From assembly GCA_035532035.1 (NCBI GenBank), contig DATKRS010000035.1:1-64000 (forward strand): a stretch of DNA of 64,000 bases, in the 5' to 3' direction. Of this stretch, positions 36,073-43,770 are shown one piece after another. The stretch is from Candidatus Dormiibacterota bacterium (GTDB taxonomy: Bacteria > Vulcanimicrobiota > Vulcanimicrobiia > Vulcanimicrobiales > Vulcanimicrobiaceae). The notes beneath the pieces were generated by a model. That model worked only from the letters and a program-made list of their open reading frames with translations. It was not told the DNA's origin and searched no databases. How positions within the stretch are numbered: the first letter of the stretch is position 1; every line of letters starts with the position of its first letter. The translations under genes were made by a program, and so were the position numbers.

Positions 36073-37016
36073 GTAGTCAAGGCTGCGGCGAGCGTCCAGT
36101 CAGGCGAGCCACATTCCACCGCTTCGTCCGACAGTCTTGCCGTTCTCATGAGAAGCGAAACCGGCGTCCTGACGCGGACATCGGTCCGTTCAGCCACCGA
36201 TTCCACCACGCCAGGGAGACGGGCGCCATTACCGATAAATCCAATCTCACTAACGCGTACTCCGCCAGCTCGCGCCTCTTCGATCAGTGCGCAAATCGCC
36301 TCCACGCAGGACTCTCGGGCACTCTCGCCGGCGCCGGCAACGCCCAGTATACGTTTGCGCCGCTCCGCACTTGCCGTGTCGATAAGAAGGTCGCTCGCGA
36401 TGCATCGCGTTACGTCCACCCCTCCCACGCCCGCCGTCCACGACAGCGGCGCTCCTTCCAAGAACACGTGAAGTCGCAGCGTCTCATAGCCGATATCAAC
36501 CACGGCATCGACGTCGCCCAGTACGCGCTGCAACGCGCAGGCATCGTGATCTACGCCTGCTACGCGTAGGCGTGCTCTGCGCAGGATATCGACATGATGC
36601 CGCAACAGCATCTCGTCTACCATTCCGACGGCAAACACGCCCGACGTTCGATCGATCGAGTGCAAACGCACCCGTATCGGCTTTCGCGACGTCCCACCGT
36701 ACTCTCCCAGAGCCTCGAAGCGCGCAGCGTTCCTCCGCTCCAGCCAACTCATCTTAGGAAATCGCACGTTACGAAGCGTCGCTTGAGGCGATCCTAGCGC
36801 TGACACGCACTCCCTCTGTCGCCGCAGCCCGAGCTCGCGGCTGAGATCTTCGAGAACGGCGACCGCCGCGGCATCGCGTTCGGCTTCGTTACAGTCTGCG
36901 CGCTCGCGCGACGCGATCCCAAGAATCCGTATCGTTCCGTCCCTACGCCGTTCCGCAACGGCAACGCGGATTCGTGTCGCCCCGATATCAATTCCGAGCG
37001 GAAGGACGTGTATCAT
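36057..37016 (-). CDS. pilM: PilM-like actin-fold ATPase of the type IV pilus
   Basis: This 319-residue cytoplasmic protein has the FtsA/actin-fold layout. Phosphate-1 loop LGIDIGATRIRVAVAE lies at the start, phosphate-2 loop VDIGYETLRLHVF near 175, and the adenosine-side motif IGFIGNGARLPGV near 275. PilM binds the PilN tail and connects the membrane collar to the cytoplasmic motors. It is in the expected order pilM-N-O-P-Q. It overlaps the prepilin peptidase gene downstream by four bases. Confidence 0.92.
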   Translation of the reverse strand: MIHVLPLGIDIGATRIRVAVAERRRDGTIRILGIASRERADCNEAERDAAAVAVLEDLSRELGLRRQRECVSALGSPQATLRNVRFPKMSWLERRNAARFEALGEYGGTSRKPIRVRLHSIDRTSGVFAVGMVDEMLLRHHVDILRRARLRVAGVDHDACALQRVLGDVDAVVDIGYETLRLHVFLEGAPLSWTAGVGGVDVTRCIASDLLIDTASAERRKRILGVAGAGESARESCVEAICALIEEARAGGVRVSEIGFIGNGARLPGVVESVAERTDVRVRTPVSLLMRTARLSDEAVECGSPDWTLAAALTTWRAA

Positions 37017-37612
37017 CGTCCCACCACGAGCGCGCCAAACCAGGCACCGATCGAGAGAAATGGAGCAAATGGAAGCACGTCCGAGAATCGCTTTCGGCGC
37101 GCAAGCACGAGGGCGGCCGCGACGATCCCACCCATAATAAACGCAACTGCGACCATGGACAACGCCCCGCTCACGCTTTCAGACATTCCGAGCAGTGCAG
37201 CGAGCTTTACGTCACCCAGCGCGAGCCCGCGTCCTCGACTGCCAACGCTGAGTAATGCCGGGAGAGTCGCTCCTGAGAGAACCCCCAGCGCAGCATTCAG
37301 GGCGTTTCCTTCCACGAGGCAACATGCCATCGTCAGCGCACATCCGAATGCAACGACATAATCGAAGATGTAGCCACATTCCAAATCCGTCACGGCGCAA
37401 ATTCCCGCCACCGAAAGCGCAGCAACCTCACCTGCTGTCACGCGTGATAAGCTAGACCCCACGACATCGATTGCCACGACCGATCCCATCAGAATGTGCG
37501 AGCGGAACCGTGGTTCGGCGCGGCATCCATAACGCTCGGCCGCGCAGCGAGAAATCACGACGCACGTACCGCCAATGACCGCGCTGGCGATCCCTGCATG
37601 CGCGCCGTTCAT
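37013..37612 (-). CDS. pilD: Prepilin peptidase, short form without methylase domain
   Basis: This ~199-residue membrane protease of the A24 family has about six hydrophobic segments. The two catalytic aspartates are in VTDLECGYIFD (usually DLxxxxIPD; here Phe replaces Pro) and GLALGDVKLAALLG (GxGDxKL). It removes the leader of the pilin encoded in the same operon. The N-terminal cytoplasmic methyltransferase domain with its four cysteines is missing, so N-methylation may not occur or may need another enzyme. I chose ATG 37612, which shares one base with the preceding stop; the frame is open upstream but overlaps the TPR gene. Confidence 0.87.
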   Translation of the reverse strand: MNGAHAGIASAVIGGTCVVISRCAAERYGCRAEPRFRSHILMGSVVAIDVVGSSLSRVTAGEVAALSVAGICAVTDLECGYIFDYVVAFGCALTMACCLVEGNALNAALGVLSGATLPALLSVGSRGRGLALGDVKLAALLGMSESVSGALSMVAVAFIMGGIVAAALVLARRKRFSDVLPFAPFLSIGAWFGALVVGR

Positions 37613-38175
37613 CACCGGGCCAACGCTCGCAGCGCCGGCACGTACCGGCGCCGAGCCTCCAATGCCAGGTGCCACCAGAGCCGCGCCCGTTCTCGCGATC
37701 CGAGGCGCAACGCTGCGTAGCCGGCAAAGACGAGCGCGCGCGCATCTCGCCCGAGCATTCCGGCTGTAACGAAGTCTTGCTCCGCTGCAGCGTACTGCCC
37801 GAGGGCGCGCTCGCAAAGCGCCCTGTCTAGGAGCAATGTTTCGCTCATCCGAGGTCCTCGCAAGAACGCGGTCAGCTTGCGAACCGCGAGCCGCAGGAGC
37901 GACCTTCTGTGCATCATTAGAGCTACAAATGCATATCGGTCCATCGCTGTCGCACTGCCTGGATCGAGGAACAATGCACGTGCGTAAAACTTCATTGCCG
38001 CTTCGACCTTCGATTGATACAGCATATCGTCGCCTCGGGTGACCATTGCTGAAGCGAGCTGCGCGTGCAGCAACACGGTCGTCATAGCGATTGCGGTGAG
38101 GCTCGCCAGCGCATTGCGTGCGGGCTCCGCTCGCCCATGGGCACCGTCACGCGAGCAGAGCATAGTATCCCGCAA
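37612..38175 (-). CDS. TPR-like protein in the pilus operon
   Basis: This 187-residue protein has an N-terminal hydrophobic segment (ALASLTAIAMTTVLLHAQLA, ~22-42). About three helix-turn-helix units follow with the TPR-type pattern (KVEAAMKFYARALFLDPGS, GQYAAAEQDFVTAGML, GSRERARLWWHLALEAR). TPR proteins commonly act as pilotins or assembly scaffolds for pilus secretins (PilF/Tgl type). An equivalent role fits the context but is not proven. The start (38175, or ATG 38163) overlaps the CcdA-like gene by up to 29 bases. Confidence 0.78.
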   Translation of the reverse strand: MRDTMLCSRDGAHGRAEPARNALASLTAIAMTTVLLHAQLASAMVTRGDDMLYQSKVEAAMKFYARALFLDPGSATAMDRYAFVALMMHRRSLLRLAVRKLTAFLRGPRMSETLLLDRALCERALGQYAAAEQDFVTAGMLGRDARALVFAGYAALRLGSRERARLWWHLALEARRRYVPALRALAR

Positions 38176-38812
38176 GCGCGACCATCACGCCCCCTCCGAC
38201 GACCGATGCTGCCCGTCGCCACTGCTCACCATGCAGCAGTCCACAAATGCGCGAGTCTCTGCACGTCAACAGGGTGAGGGGCATCCCATGACCGATTGCA
38301 AATGCGGCGGCAACTGCCGCGGCGAAGAAAGGACTCGATGCTTTCGCAGCAACACCCGCGATGGCCACGAGAACAGGCGTGCAGCACGGTGACGCCACGA
38401 AAGCGAAGGAAGCTCCACTCAAGAACGCGCACCCGATCGAACGTACCGCCGGTGCAGACATTGTGGCACCGCAGCACTCGTGCGTATTCGATCGCGCAAG
38501 CCCGCGCGCTCCGTAGATCAGCAGGCCGAATGCGAGCGCGCCATATATCCAAGACGATTGCATCGCAATTCGAAACCACAGCGTTGCAGAGGACGCGATC
38601 AGCACGTACGACGCTACGATACCAACGACGAACGTCGCCACGAGCACCAACCGCCGAACGCCGCGCGCTCCGCTGGTGAGACCGGTAAGCGATGCGGCGC
38701 GAGCTGCAAAGCAGGGCCCCACCGAGCCCGCGACCCCGGCCGCGAACGCCAAGGCCGGCGTCGCCCCGGCCTGCCGCGAAAGCGACGCAAGGAACGCGCC
38801 GACGATATCCAC
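38147..38812 (-). CDS. CcdA/DsbD-like membrane thiol transporter
   Basis: This 221-residue protein has six or more membrane segments. The two halves carry the CcdA-type cysteine sites GVAGSVGPCFAARAAS and FVASPCCTPVLVAIAG. Extra cysteines lie in HECCGA and LTCRDSRICG. CcdA/DsbD proteins pass electrons from cytoplasmic thioredoxin across the membrane to periplasmic thiol proteins, mostly in cytochrome c maturation. None of the usual partners is nearby. Instead it sits between pilin and TPR genes, three bases after the pilin stop. The pilin has two cysteines, so a role in pilin disulfide handling is an attractive inference. Confidence 0.82.
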   Translation of the reverse strand: MDIVGAFLASLSRQAGATPALAFAAGVAGSVGPCFAARAASLTGLTSGARGVRRLVLVATFVVGIVASYVLIASSATLWFRIAMQSSWIYGALAFGLLIYGARGLARSNTHECCGATMSAPAVRSIGCAFLSGASFAFVASPCCTPVLVAIAGVAAKASSPFFAAAVAAAFAIGHGMPLTLLTCRDSRICGLLHGEQWRRAASVVGGGVMVALAGYYALLA

Positions 38813-38815
38813 GGC

Positions 38816-39271
38816 TTATTGACTGCTCACGGCGGAAAACCCAGTCTGCGAACCGTACTGGATGTGAGTCGCAGTCGTGTTGCCTTGATTGAAGCCCTGA
38901 AGAGTCCCGGGATCGTGAATTCCCGGACATGTAATCGTATACGAAGGCTGTCCGTTACCATCCGTACTTACCGTAAACGTATACGGCTTACCCGGGCCTG
39001 CTGCCGGATCCACCGGGACCTGCTGCACGTACGGCTGAAGATCACTGTTGCTTGCGTCCACATTGCCGCTCTGGGGATAGGCATCATGATCTGTTTCGTA
39101 GAGCTCTAATGCCGTTGCAATTTCTTTGAGGTTCGCCTCGCAGGCGGCCGTCTGCGCCTGCGCCCTCGCTCGCATCAGATTCGGTACGAGTATCGTCACT
39201 AAGATCGCGATGATGGCCACGACGATCATCATCTCAATCAGCGTGAAACCACGCTCGCTGTCATTCGTCAC
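38816..39271 (-). CDS. Type IV major pilin precursor
   Basis: This 151-residue prepilin has a short leader (MTNDSERG) cleaved before Phe in G-FTLIEMMIVVAIIAI. Glu5 is present, as needed for assembly, and a long hydrophobic N-terminal helix follows. The globular part is small, with NLKEIATALELYETDHDAYP typical of GspG/pseudopilin-like type IV pilins. It has exactly two cysteines (44 and 115 of the precursor), which could form one disulfide. The start is a GTG overlapping the sigma-factor stop by GTGA. It is the only pilin in the operon; minor pilins must be elsewhere or absent. Confidence 0.95.
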   Translation of the reverse strand: MTNDSERGFTLIEMMIVVAIIAILVTILVPNLMRARAQAQTAACEANLKEIATALELYETDHDAYPQSGNVDASNSDLQPYVQQVPVDPAAGPGKPYTFTVSTDGNGQPSYTITCPGIHDPGTLQGFNQGNTTATHIQYGSQTGFSAVSSQ

Positions 39272-39978
39272 GACGACATCACCTTGTTATCGTAATGCCC
39301 CGTGCACGAGACCGCGGGACGCATTAATCCCGCTAGCTTTCGAAGGGTTCGACGATGCAATCTCGCCACATGACGCCGGGAATATCCGAGCTTTGCCGCG
39401 AGTGCGGTCATCGGAGTATCGCACTCATAAATTTCTCGCAGAATAGTACGCTCGAGAGGTGAAAAGCGACTGACAACGCTCTCCAGTCCGATCCGGTCCA
39501 GCTCCGCGTCGATCGTATATGCCAGCGACTGCTGCTCGGGAGGCTTCAGCGCATCGAACGGAACGACGTGGCTCGCAGCGCGATACTGCCTGAGCTCGCG
39601 GCACTCCGAAGCGGAGGCGCCGAGTGCCTCGACGATCTCGGCTTGCGTCGATTCTCGGCCCTGCTGCATCCAGACGTCGTGTTCCGCCTGAAGCCAGCGA
39701 CGATCGAGATCTCTGAGTCGTCGCGGCGCGCGGACGAGCCGCTCGCTGTCCCGCACGTAGTGCATCAGCTCTCCGATCATCAGAAGCCACGCATAGGCCT
39801 CGAACGGCGTGCGCGACGCGGGGTCGAACCGATCCGCGGCCTTGATGAGACCGATCGCGGCTACTTGTTCGAGATCGGCTCTGTCGAGACCGGGTCGAGC
39901 GAAACGTCGAGCGGCGCGAACGTATAGGTACCGATAGCGCGCGACTACATCGTCGCGCGAAAGACACAAGGCTATCAC
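39268..39978 (-). CDS. Sigma-70 family factor (group 3, SigB/SigF/FliA-like) inside the pilus operon
   Basis: The 236-residue protein starts at GTG 39978, overlapping the pilC stop by GTGA with AGGGA eight bases upstream. Region 2 is clear: RRFARPGLDRADLEQVAAIG, IKAADRFDPASRTPFEAYA and IGELMHYVRDSERLVRAP (-10 recognition). A region 3-like part (STQAEIVEALGAS) and region 4 (FSPLERTILREIYECDTPM, then the helix-turn-helix KLGYSRRHVARLHRRTLRKL) follow. The GEL-HYVRD pattern places it with SigB/SigF/SigG/FliA-type factors, not ECF. No anti-sigma gene is visible nearby. The natural guess is that it directs transcription of pilus or other envelope genes. Confidence 0.92.
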   Translation of the reverse strand: MIALCLSRDDVVARYRYLYVRAARRFARPGLDRADLEQVAAIGLIKAADRFDPASRTPFEAYAWLLMIGELMHYVRDSERLVRAPRRLRDLDRRWLQAEHDVWMQQGRESTQAEIVEALGASASECRELRQYRAASHVVPFDALKPPEQQSLAYTIDAELDRIGLESVVSRFSPLERTILREIYECDTPMTALAAKLGYSRRHVARLHRRTLRKLAGLMRPAVSCTGHYDNKVMSS

Positions 39979-41195
39979 CGAATGTTCCCTATTGCAGCGT
40001 ATAGCGGGATGATGATCGAGGCGACGATCGTGCCCACCGCAATTCCAAGAACCGCAATCATTATGGGCTCGATGATCGATGTGATCGTCGCGAGTGTCGC
40101 GGAAACGTCGGCTTCGTAATGCTCGGCGGCGCGCAGCAACATGCCGTCGAGGGAGCCCGATTCCTCTCCTATAGCAGCCAGCCCGACGCAGAGTGCTTCG
40201 AAGGTTCCTACGGTTCGCAGCGCGAGGGCAAAGCCGGTTCCTTCGGCAAGCAGCCGCTCTACTCGCAGTATCGCTTGCCGGTACGCCCCATTCCCCACCA
40301 CGCCGGCCGCCGTGCCAACGGACTCCGCGATGGCGACGCCGCACTGCAGCAGCGTTCCAACGGTCAGCGCAAACGTCGCCGTCGCTGCGCTGCTTCGGAT
40401 CCTTCCGATGACCGGCAGCTTGAGCATCCTCTCGTCCAGCCAAAGACTGCGCGCTCCTCCTTGCTGAAATGCCACCGTACCACCGATGATGCACGCGCAA
40501 ATAGCAGCACCCGCGAACGGTGCCACCGGCGTGCGCAAGCTCTCACTCACAGCGATCATCAGTCGCGTTGATAACGGCAAGGAGGCATGCAGTTCCGTAA
40601 AGATAGAGCTCAGGCTGGGCACGGTCGTAAGGAGCAAGAAGCCGACCAGGCCGCCAGCCGCAGCCATGACGAGCCCCGGATACGTCAGCGCCGCCGCCAC
40701 GCGGCGACGTAGTTCGCCTTCGCGCTCGAGCATGATCGCGCAACGATCGAGAACCTCTTCGAGCACCCCGCCAACCTCCCCAGCACGAACCATTGCTACG
40801 ATCGTCGTAGAGAACTCGGCCGGTCGCCGCGACATCGCATCTGAAAGCGCAGTCCCCTCGTCGACATCTGCGGCTGCAGCGCGCAAAGCTTCCGCGAATC
40901 GCGAATCGCCGCATTGATCGATTGAAACAGCGAGGGCGCGCCGCAACGTCGCACCTGCGCCAACAAGAACGGCGAGTGAGCGAAAGAATGCCGCTCGCGT
41001 ACGCCGCCGCGGTGCTGCGAGCGTCAAAAGCGCCTTGACCTTGCCCCGTACGTCCGCCTCATCGTCCAAGGATGTCACGAAGAGTCGCCGCCCCCGCAGC
41101 TGCAAAACGGCATCGTACCGCGAGGGCGCCCGCATCGTTCCCGTGACGATGCTACCCTCATCTGAGCGCGCCGTGTAATGATACACAGCGTCCAA
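39975..41195 (-). CDS. pilC: Pilus inner-membrane platform protein (PilC/GspF)
   Basis: This 406-residue protein has two repeated GspF domains, each with a conserved entry. The first runs AAFFRSLAVLVGAGATLRRAL to GGVLEEVLDRCA, followed by a membrane hairpin near 175-240. The second runs TATFALTVGTLLQCGVAIAE to SGSLDGMLLRAAEHYE, with a final membrane helix. PilC is the platform turned by the PilB/PilT motors. The apparent start is TTG 41195, directly after the pilT stop; the next GTG is four codons in. It overlaps the sigma gene by GTGA. Confidence 0.94.
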   Translation of the reverse strand: MDAVYHYTARSDEGSIVTGTMRAPSRYDAVLQLRGRRLFVTSLDDEADVRGKVKALLTLAAPRRRTRAAFFRSLAVLVGAGATLRRALAVSIDQCGDSRFAEALRAAAADVDEGTALSDAMSRRPAEFSTTIVAMVRAGEVGGVLEEVLDRCAIMLEREGELRRRVAAALTYPGLVMAAAGGLVGFLLLTTVPSLSSIFTELHASLPLSTRLMIAVSESLRTPVAPFAGAAICACIIGGTVAFQQGGARSLWLDERMLKLPVIGRIRSSAATATFALTVGTLLQCGVAIAESVGTAAGVVGNGAYRQAILRVERLLAEGTGFALALRTVGTFEALCVGLAAIGEESGSLDGMLLRAAEHYEADVSATLATITSIIEPIMIAVLGIAVGTIVASIIIPLYAAIGNIR

Positions 41196-42233
41196 TTAGC
41201 GCGCGGCCTCCGCACAAGCGGGGGTTATCGCGCCCCTTGCCACCAACGAGGAGAGATGCGCTTCCAGCGTTTGCATCCCAAAGCGCCTGCTCGTCGCCAT
41301 GACGCTTGGCAGCTGGTGATGCTTGCCGTCGCGAATCATATGCCGCACGGCATCCGTTGCGACGAGCACTTCTGCCGCCAAGTGCCGGCCGCTTCCCGTG
41401 GCTCGGGGGACGAGCCGCTGACAGATCACGGCTAGCAAGACGTTCGCTATTCGACCGCGCGCATGCTCTGCGCGATCGGATGGAAACGCATCGATGAGGC
41501 GGTCAACGCTCTGGGGGACGTCGCCCGTATGAACGGTTGCCAGCACGAGATGTCCCGTCTCGGCGGCGGCTATCGCAGCGGAAATGGTATCGGCGTCCCG
41601 CATCTCGCCAATCACGATTACGTCCGGATCGCTACGCAGTGCTCCACGTATTGCCTCCGCGAACGTACGCACGTCACGCCCGATCTGGCGCTGCACGATC
41701 AGCGAGCGCTTCGGTGGAATGCGGTACTCCACAGGATCCTCAAGCGTGATAATTTTGCGAGCGCTCGTATCGTTGAGCATCGCAATGAGGCTCGCAAGCG
41801 TCGTAGACTTGCCGCTCCCCGTAGGCCCCCCGAGCATCAAAAGTCCACGTGGCGCACGCGCGAGGTCGCTCAGGACCTCCGGGAGCTCCAGAGAACGCGG
41901 CGATGGGACCTCTCGCGCGAGAAAGCGCAGCGTCAGTGAGAGGCCGTCCATCGTACGAGCCGCGTGCGCGCGAATCGTCGTCCCCTCTTCCGCGATCGTG
42001 GTAGTGGCGTCGCCGACTTCAGCCAAACGCTCCCGTTCGGCGTCGCCGAACAACGAGGCAGCAACGCGTTCGACGTCCTCCGGCGAAACGCCGGAGGCAC
42101 CGCACGCTTCGAGCCGACCGTCGATGCGTAGAACCGGCGGAAGACCCGGGGCAAAGTGTACGTCGGAGGCTCCGCGCATCTGCGCTGCATGTAGCGTGTC
42201 CGAGAGCAATATCGTTGCTAGCGCGCTCGTCAC
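41196..42233 (-). CDS. pilT: Pilus retraction ATPase (PilT)
   Basis: The 345-residue protein starts at GTG 42233, overlapping the pilB stop (GTGA). The N-terminal PAS-like domain begins LSDTLHAAQMRGASDVHFAP. The ATPase core shows Walker A GGPTGSGKSTTLAS, the Asp-box region TLEDPVEYR, Walker B DPDVIVIGEMRD and His box GHLVLATVHTGD. A C-terminal AIRNLIRE-like motif appears as VRHMIRDGKHHQLPSVM, which marks PilT rather than PilB. It powers pilus disassembly, so the pili are probably retractile and usable for twitching or DNA uptake. Confidence 0.94.
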   Translation of the reverse strand: MTSALATILLSDTLHAAQMRGASDVHFAPGLPPVLRIDGRLEACGASGVSPEDVERVAASLFGDAERERLAEVGDATTTIAEEGTTIRAHAARTMDGLSLTLRFLAREVPSPRSLELPEVLSDLARAPRGLLMLGGPTGSGKSTTLASLIAMLNDTSARKIITLEDPVEYRIPPKRSLIVQRQIGRDVRTFAEAIRGALRSDPDVIVIGEMRDADTISAAIAAAETGHLVLATVHTGDVPQSVDRLIDAFPSDRAEHARGRIANVLLAVICQRLVPRATGSGRHLAAEVLVATDAVRHMIRDGKHHQLPSVMATSRRFGMQTLEAHLSSLVARGAITPACAEAAR

Positions 42234-43627
42234 GTGGGAATGCGCTCGCCAAGAACGCGCTCTACCTCGGCAGCGGTCGTCCGGCCTGCCATGACGTGAC
42301 GCAGGCCGTCTCGCGCAAGGCTGCCGCACGCGTCGCGCTCGATGAGATGTCGGAGCTGCTGTGCCGGCGAGCCGCTCGAGATCGCGCTACGCAACTCCTC
42401 GCTAATAGCGACGCACTCGAACATCCCCGTACGCCCAGAGAAGCCCATGCCGAAGCAGTCCTGACAGCCGGCTCCGTCGACGCAGCTGGAGCATTTTGTC
42501 CTCACGAGTCGCTGCGCAATGATGCCGGTCAAAGCTGCACCAAGCGTGTGACGCGCTACGCCCAAGTCCATCAGCTTTTCGATCGCACGCGCCGCATCCC
42601 GACTGTGAAGCGTCGTGAGAACGAGCTGGCCGGCGAGAGCGGCGGAGCTGGCAATCCCTGCGGTCTCTGCGTCGCGCATCTCACCTACCATGACGACGTC
42701 GGGATCCTGCCTCAGTATCGAGCGGAGTGCGCGCGCAAAGGTCAAGCCCGCTCGGACGTTCACCTGCATTTGCGCAATGCCGGGAAGGTGCATTTCGATC
42801 GGATCTTCTATGGTGCACACGTGCTCGGCGTCGCACGTCCGCTCGGACAGTGCTGCGTACAACGTCGTCGATTTTCCGCTTCCGGTCGGACCGCATACCA
42901 CGACAAAGCCATGCGGAGCCCCCATAAGAGAGCGGCAGCGCTCTAGCGTCCCTATGTCCATGCCGAGGAGATCGAGACGTGGACGCTCAGCATGCCAGTC
43001 GAAGAGGCGAATCACGACGCGTTCTCCATCGATCGTCGAGATCGCCGAAACGCGTGCGTCGATGGTTCGGCTGTCGACGTTCAGCGAGTATCGCCCATCC
43101 TGCGGCTGCCTCCGCTCCGCTACGTCGATCTCCGCGAGCACCTTCACGCGCGAGACTATTTGCGCGTGAAGCCGCTCCTCGAGCACGCGTACTTCCTGAA
43201 GGCGCCCGTCGATGCGTTGGCGCACGCGTCCTCCGCGAGCGTACGGCTCGATGTGAACGTCCGAAGCGCGCGACCGGATTGCGCCCTCGTGTATCTCGTC
43301 GAGAACCCGAACGGCTGACGACGACGTGTCACCTTCGAACCGGCGATTTCTGGCGCCGCCGTACGCAACAGCGAGCTGCTTACGAATGAGCTCGCGCGCA
43401 ACTGGCATGGCCCGGACACGCATCCCGGTAAGCAAGCGAATCCGATCCACGGTCGACGGCTCGCCGTCCGGCACCGCAACCAACAACTCAGTGCCGTCGA
43501 CACCGTACGGCAGCACATCGTGCCGGAACGCAAAGCCTGCGGGAATATAGCGGAGCGCCTCCGGATCGGGATGGAAAGGCGCACTTTGCGTGCCCAAGCC
43601 AAATCGAAACTCATGAGAAAGAGTCAC
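42230..43627 (-). CDS. pilB: Pilus extension ATPase (PilB/GspE)
   Basis: This ~465-residue motor ATPase has an MshEN-like N-terminal part shorter than in PilB of Proteobacteria. The core follows with ASDVHIEPY, Walker A CGPTGSGKSTTLYAAL, Walker B DPDVVMVGEMRDAET and His box GQLVLTTLHSRDA. A zinc-binding tetracysteine is present (CSSCVDGAGCQDC). It extends pili by rotating PilC. I chose GTG 43627 with AGGAGAGG about eight bases upstream; another GTG at 43648 is in frame. It is the first gene of the 13-gene pilus operon. Confidence 0.94.
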   Translation of the reverse strand: MTLSHEFRFGLGTQSAPFHPDPEALRYIPAGFAFRHDVLPYGVDGTELLVAVPDGEPSTVDRIRLLTGMRVRAMPVARELIRKQLAVAYGGARNRRFEGDTSSSAVRVLDEIHEGAIRSRASDVHIEPYARGGRVRQRIDGRLQEVRVLEERLHAQIVSRVKVLAEIDVAERRQPQDGRYSLNVDSRTIDARVSAISTIDGERVVIRLFDWHAERPRLDLLGMDIGTLERCRSLMGAPHGFVVVCGPTGSGKSTTLYAALSERTCDAEHVCTIEDPIEMHLPGIAQMQVNVRAGLTFARALRSILRQDPDVVMVGEMRDAETAGIASSAALAGQLVLTTLHSRDAARAIEKLMDLGVARHTLGAALTGIIAQRLVRTKCSSCVDGAGCQDCFGMGFSGRTGMFECVAISEELRSAISSGSPAQQLRHLIERDACGSLARDGLRHVMAGRTTAAEVERVLGERIPT

Positions 43628-43697
43628 ACCTCGACCTCTCCTCTTCACGGATCACTACGTCGCGGGCATCCACCCTCTGCCCAGCTGCTATGGAATC

Positions 43698-43726
43698 TCT
43701 TATGCCATAAATTGGTCAGTCGCGCA
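43698..43726 (-). promoter_or_regulatory. Possible promoter of the pilus operon
   Basis: On the minus strand TTGCGC (43726-43721) and CATAAG (43703-43698) are separated by 17 bases. They resemble a sigma-70-type -35/-10 pair with four of six matches each, about 70 bases before pilB. The match is modest. If the sigma factor encoded in the operon has its own consensus, this site could equally belong to it. Confidence 0.3.
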
Positions 43727-43729
43727 AGA

Positions 43730-43746
43730 GGCCGGTCTCTCGCCGG
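43730..43746 (-). other. GC-rich hairpin between thyX and the pilus promoter
   Basis: GCCGG and CCGGC pair across a seven-base loop, 25 bases after the thyX stop and just before the possible pil promoter. There is no T-run, so a rho-independent terminator is weakly supported; it may still slow read-through from thyX. Confidence 0.3.
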
Positions 43747-43770
43747 CACAATCTTGTCGCAGCACTCCGG

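Noticed and set aside
39979-40500. Upstream extension of the sigma-factor frame to 410 codons
   Set aside because: The extension is antisense-like, Arg/Cys-rich sequence inside pilC. GTG 39978 overlaps the pilC stop exactly, like the other junctions of this operon.
43628-43770. A c-di-GMP riboswitch in the pilus operon leader
   Set aside because: No GCAAAGC-type core or tetraloop-receptor pairing of the GEMM classes could be found, despite EAL and GGDEF genes in the window.
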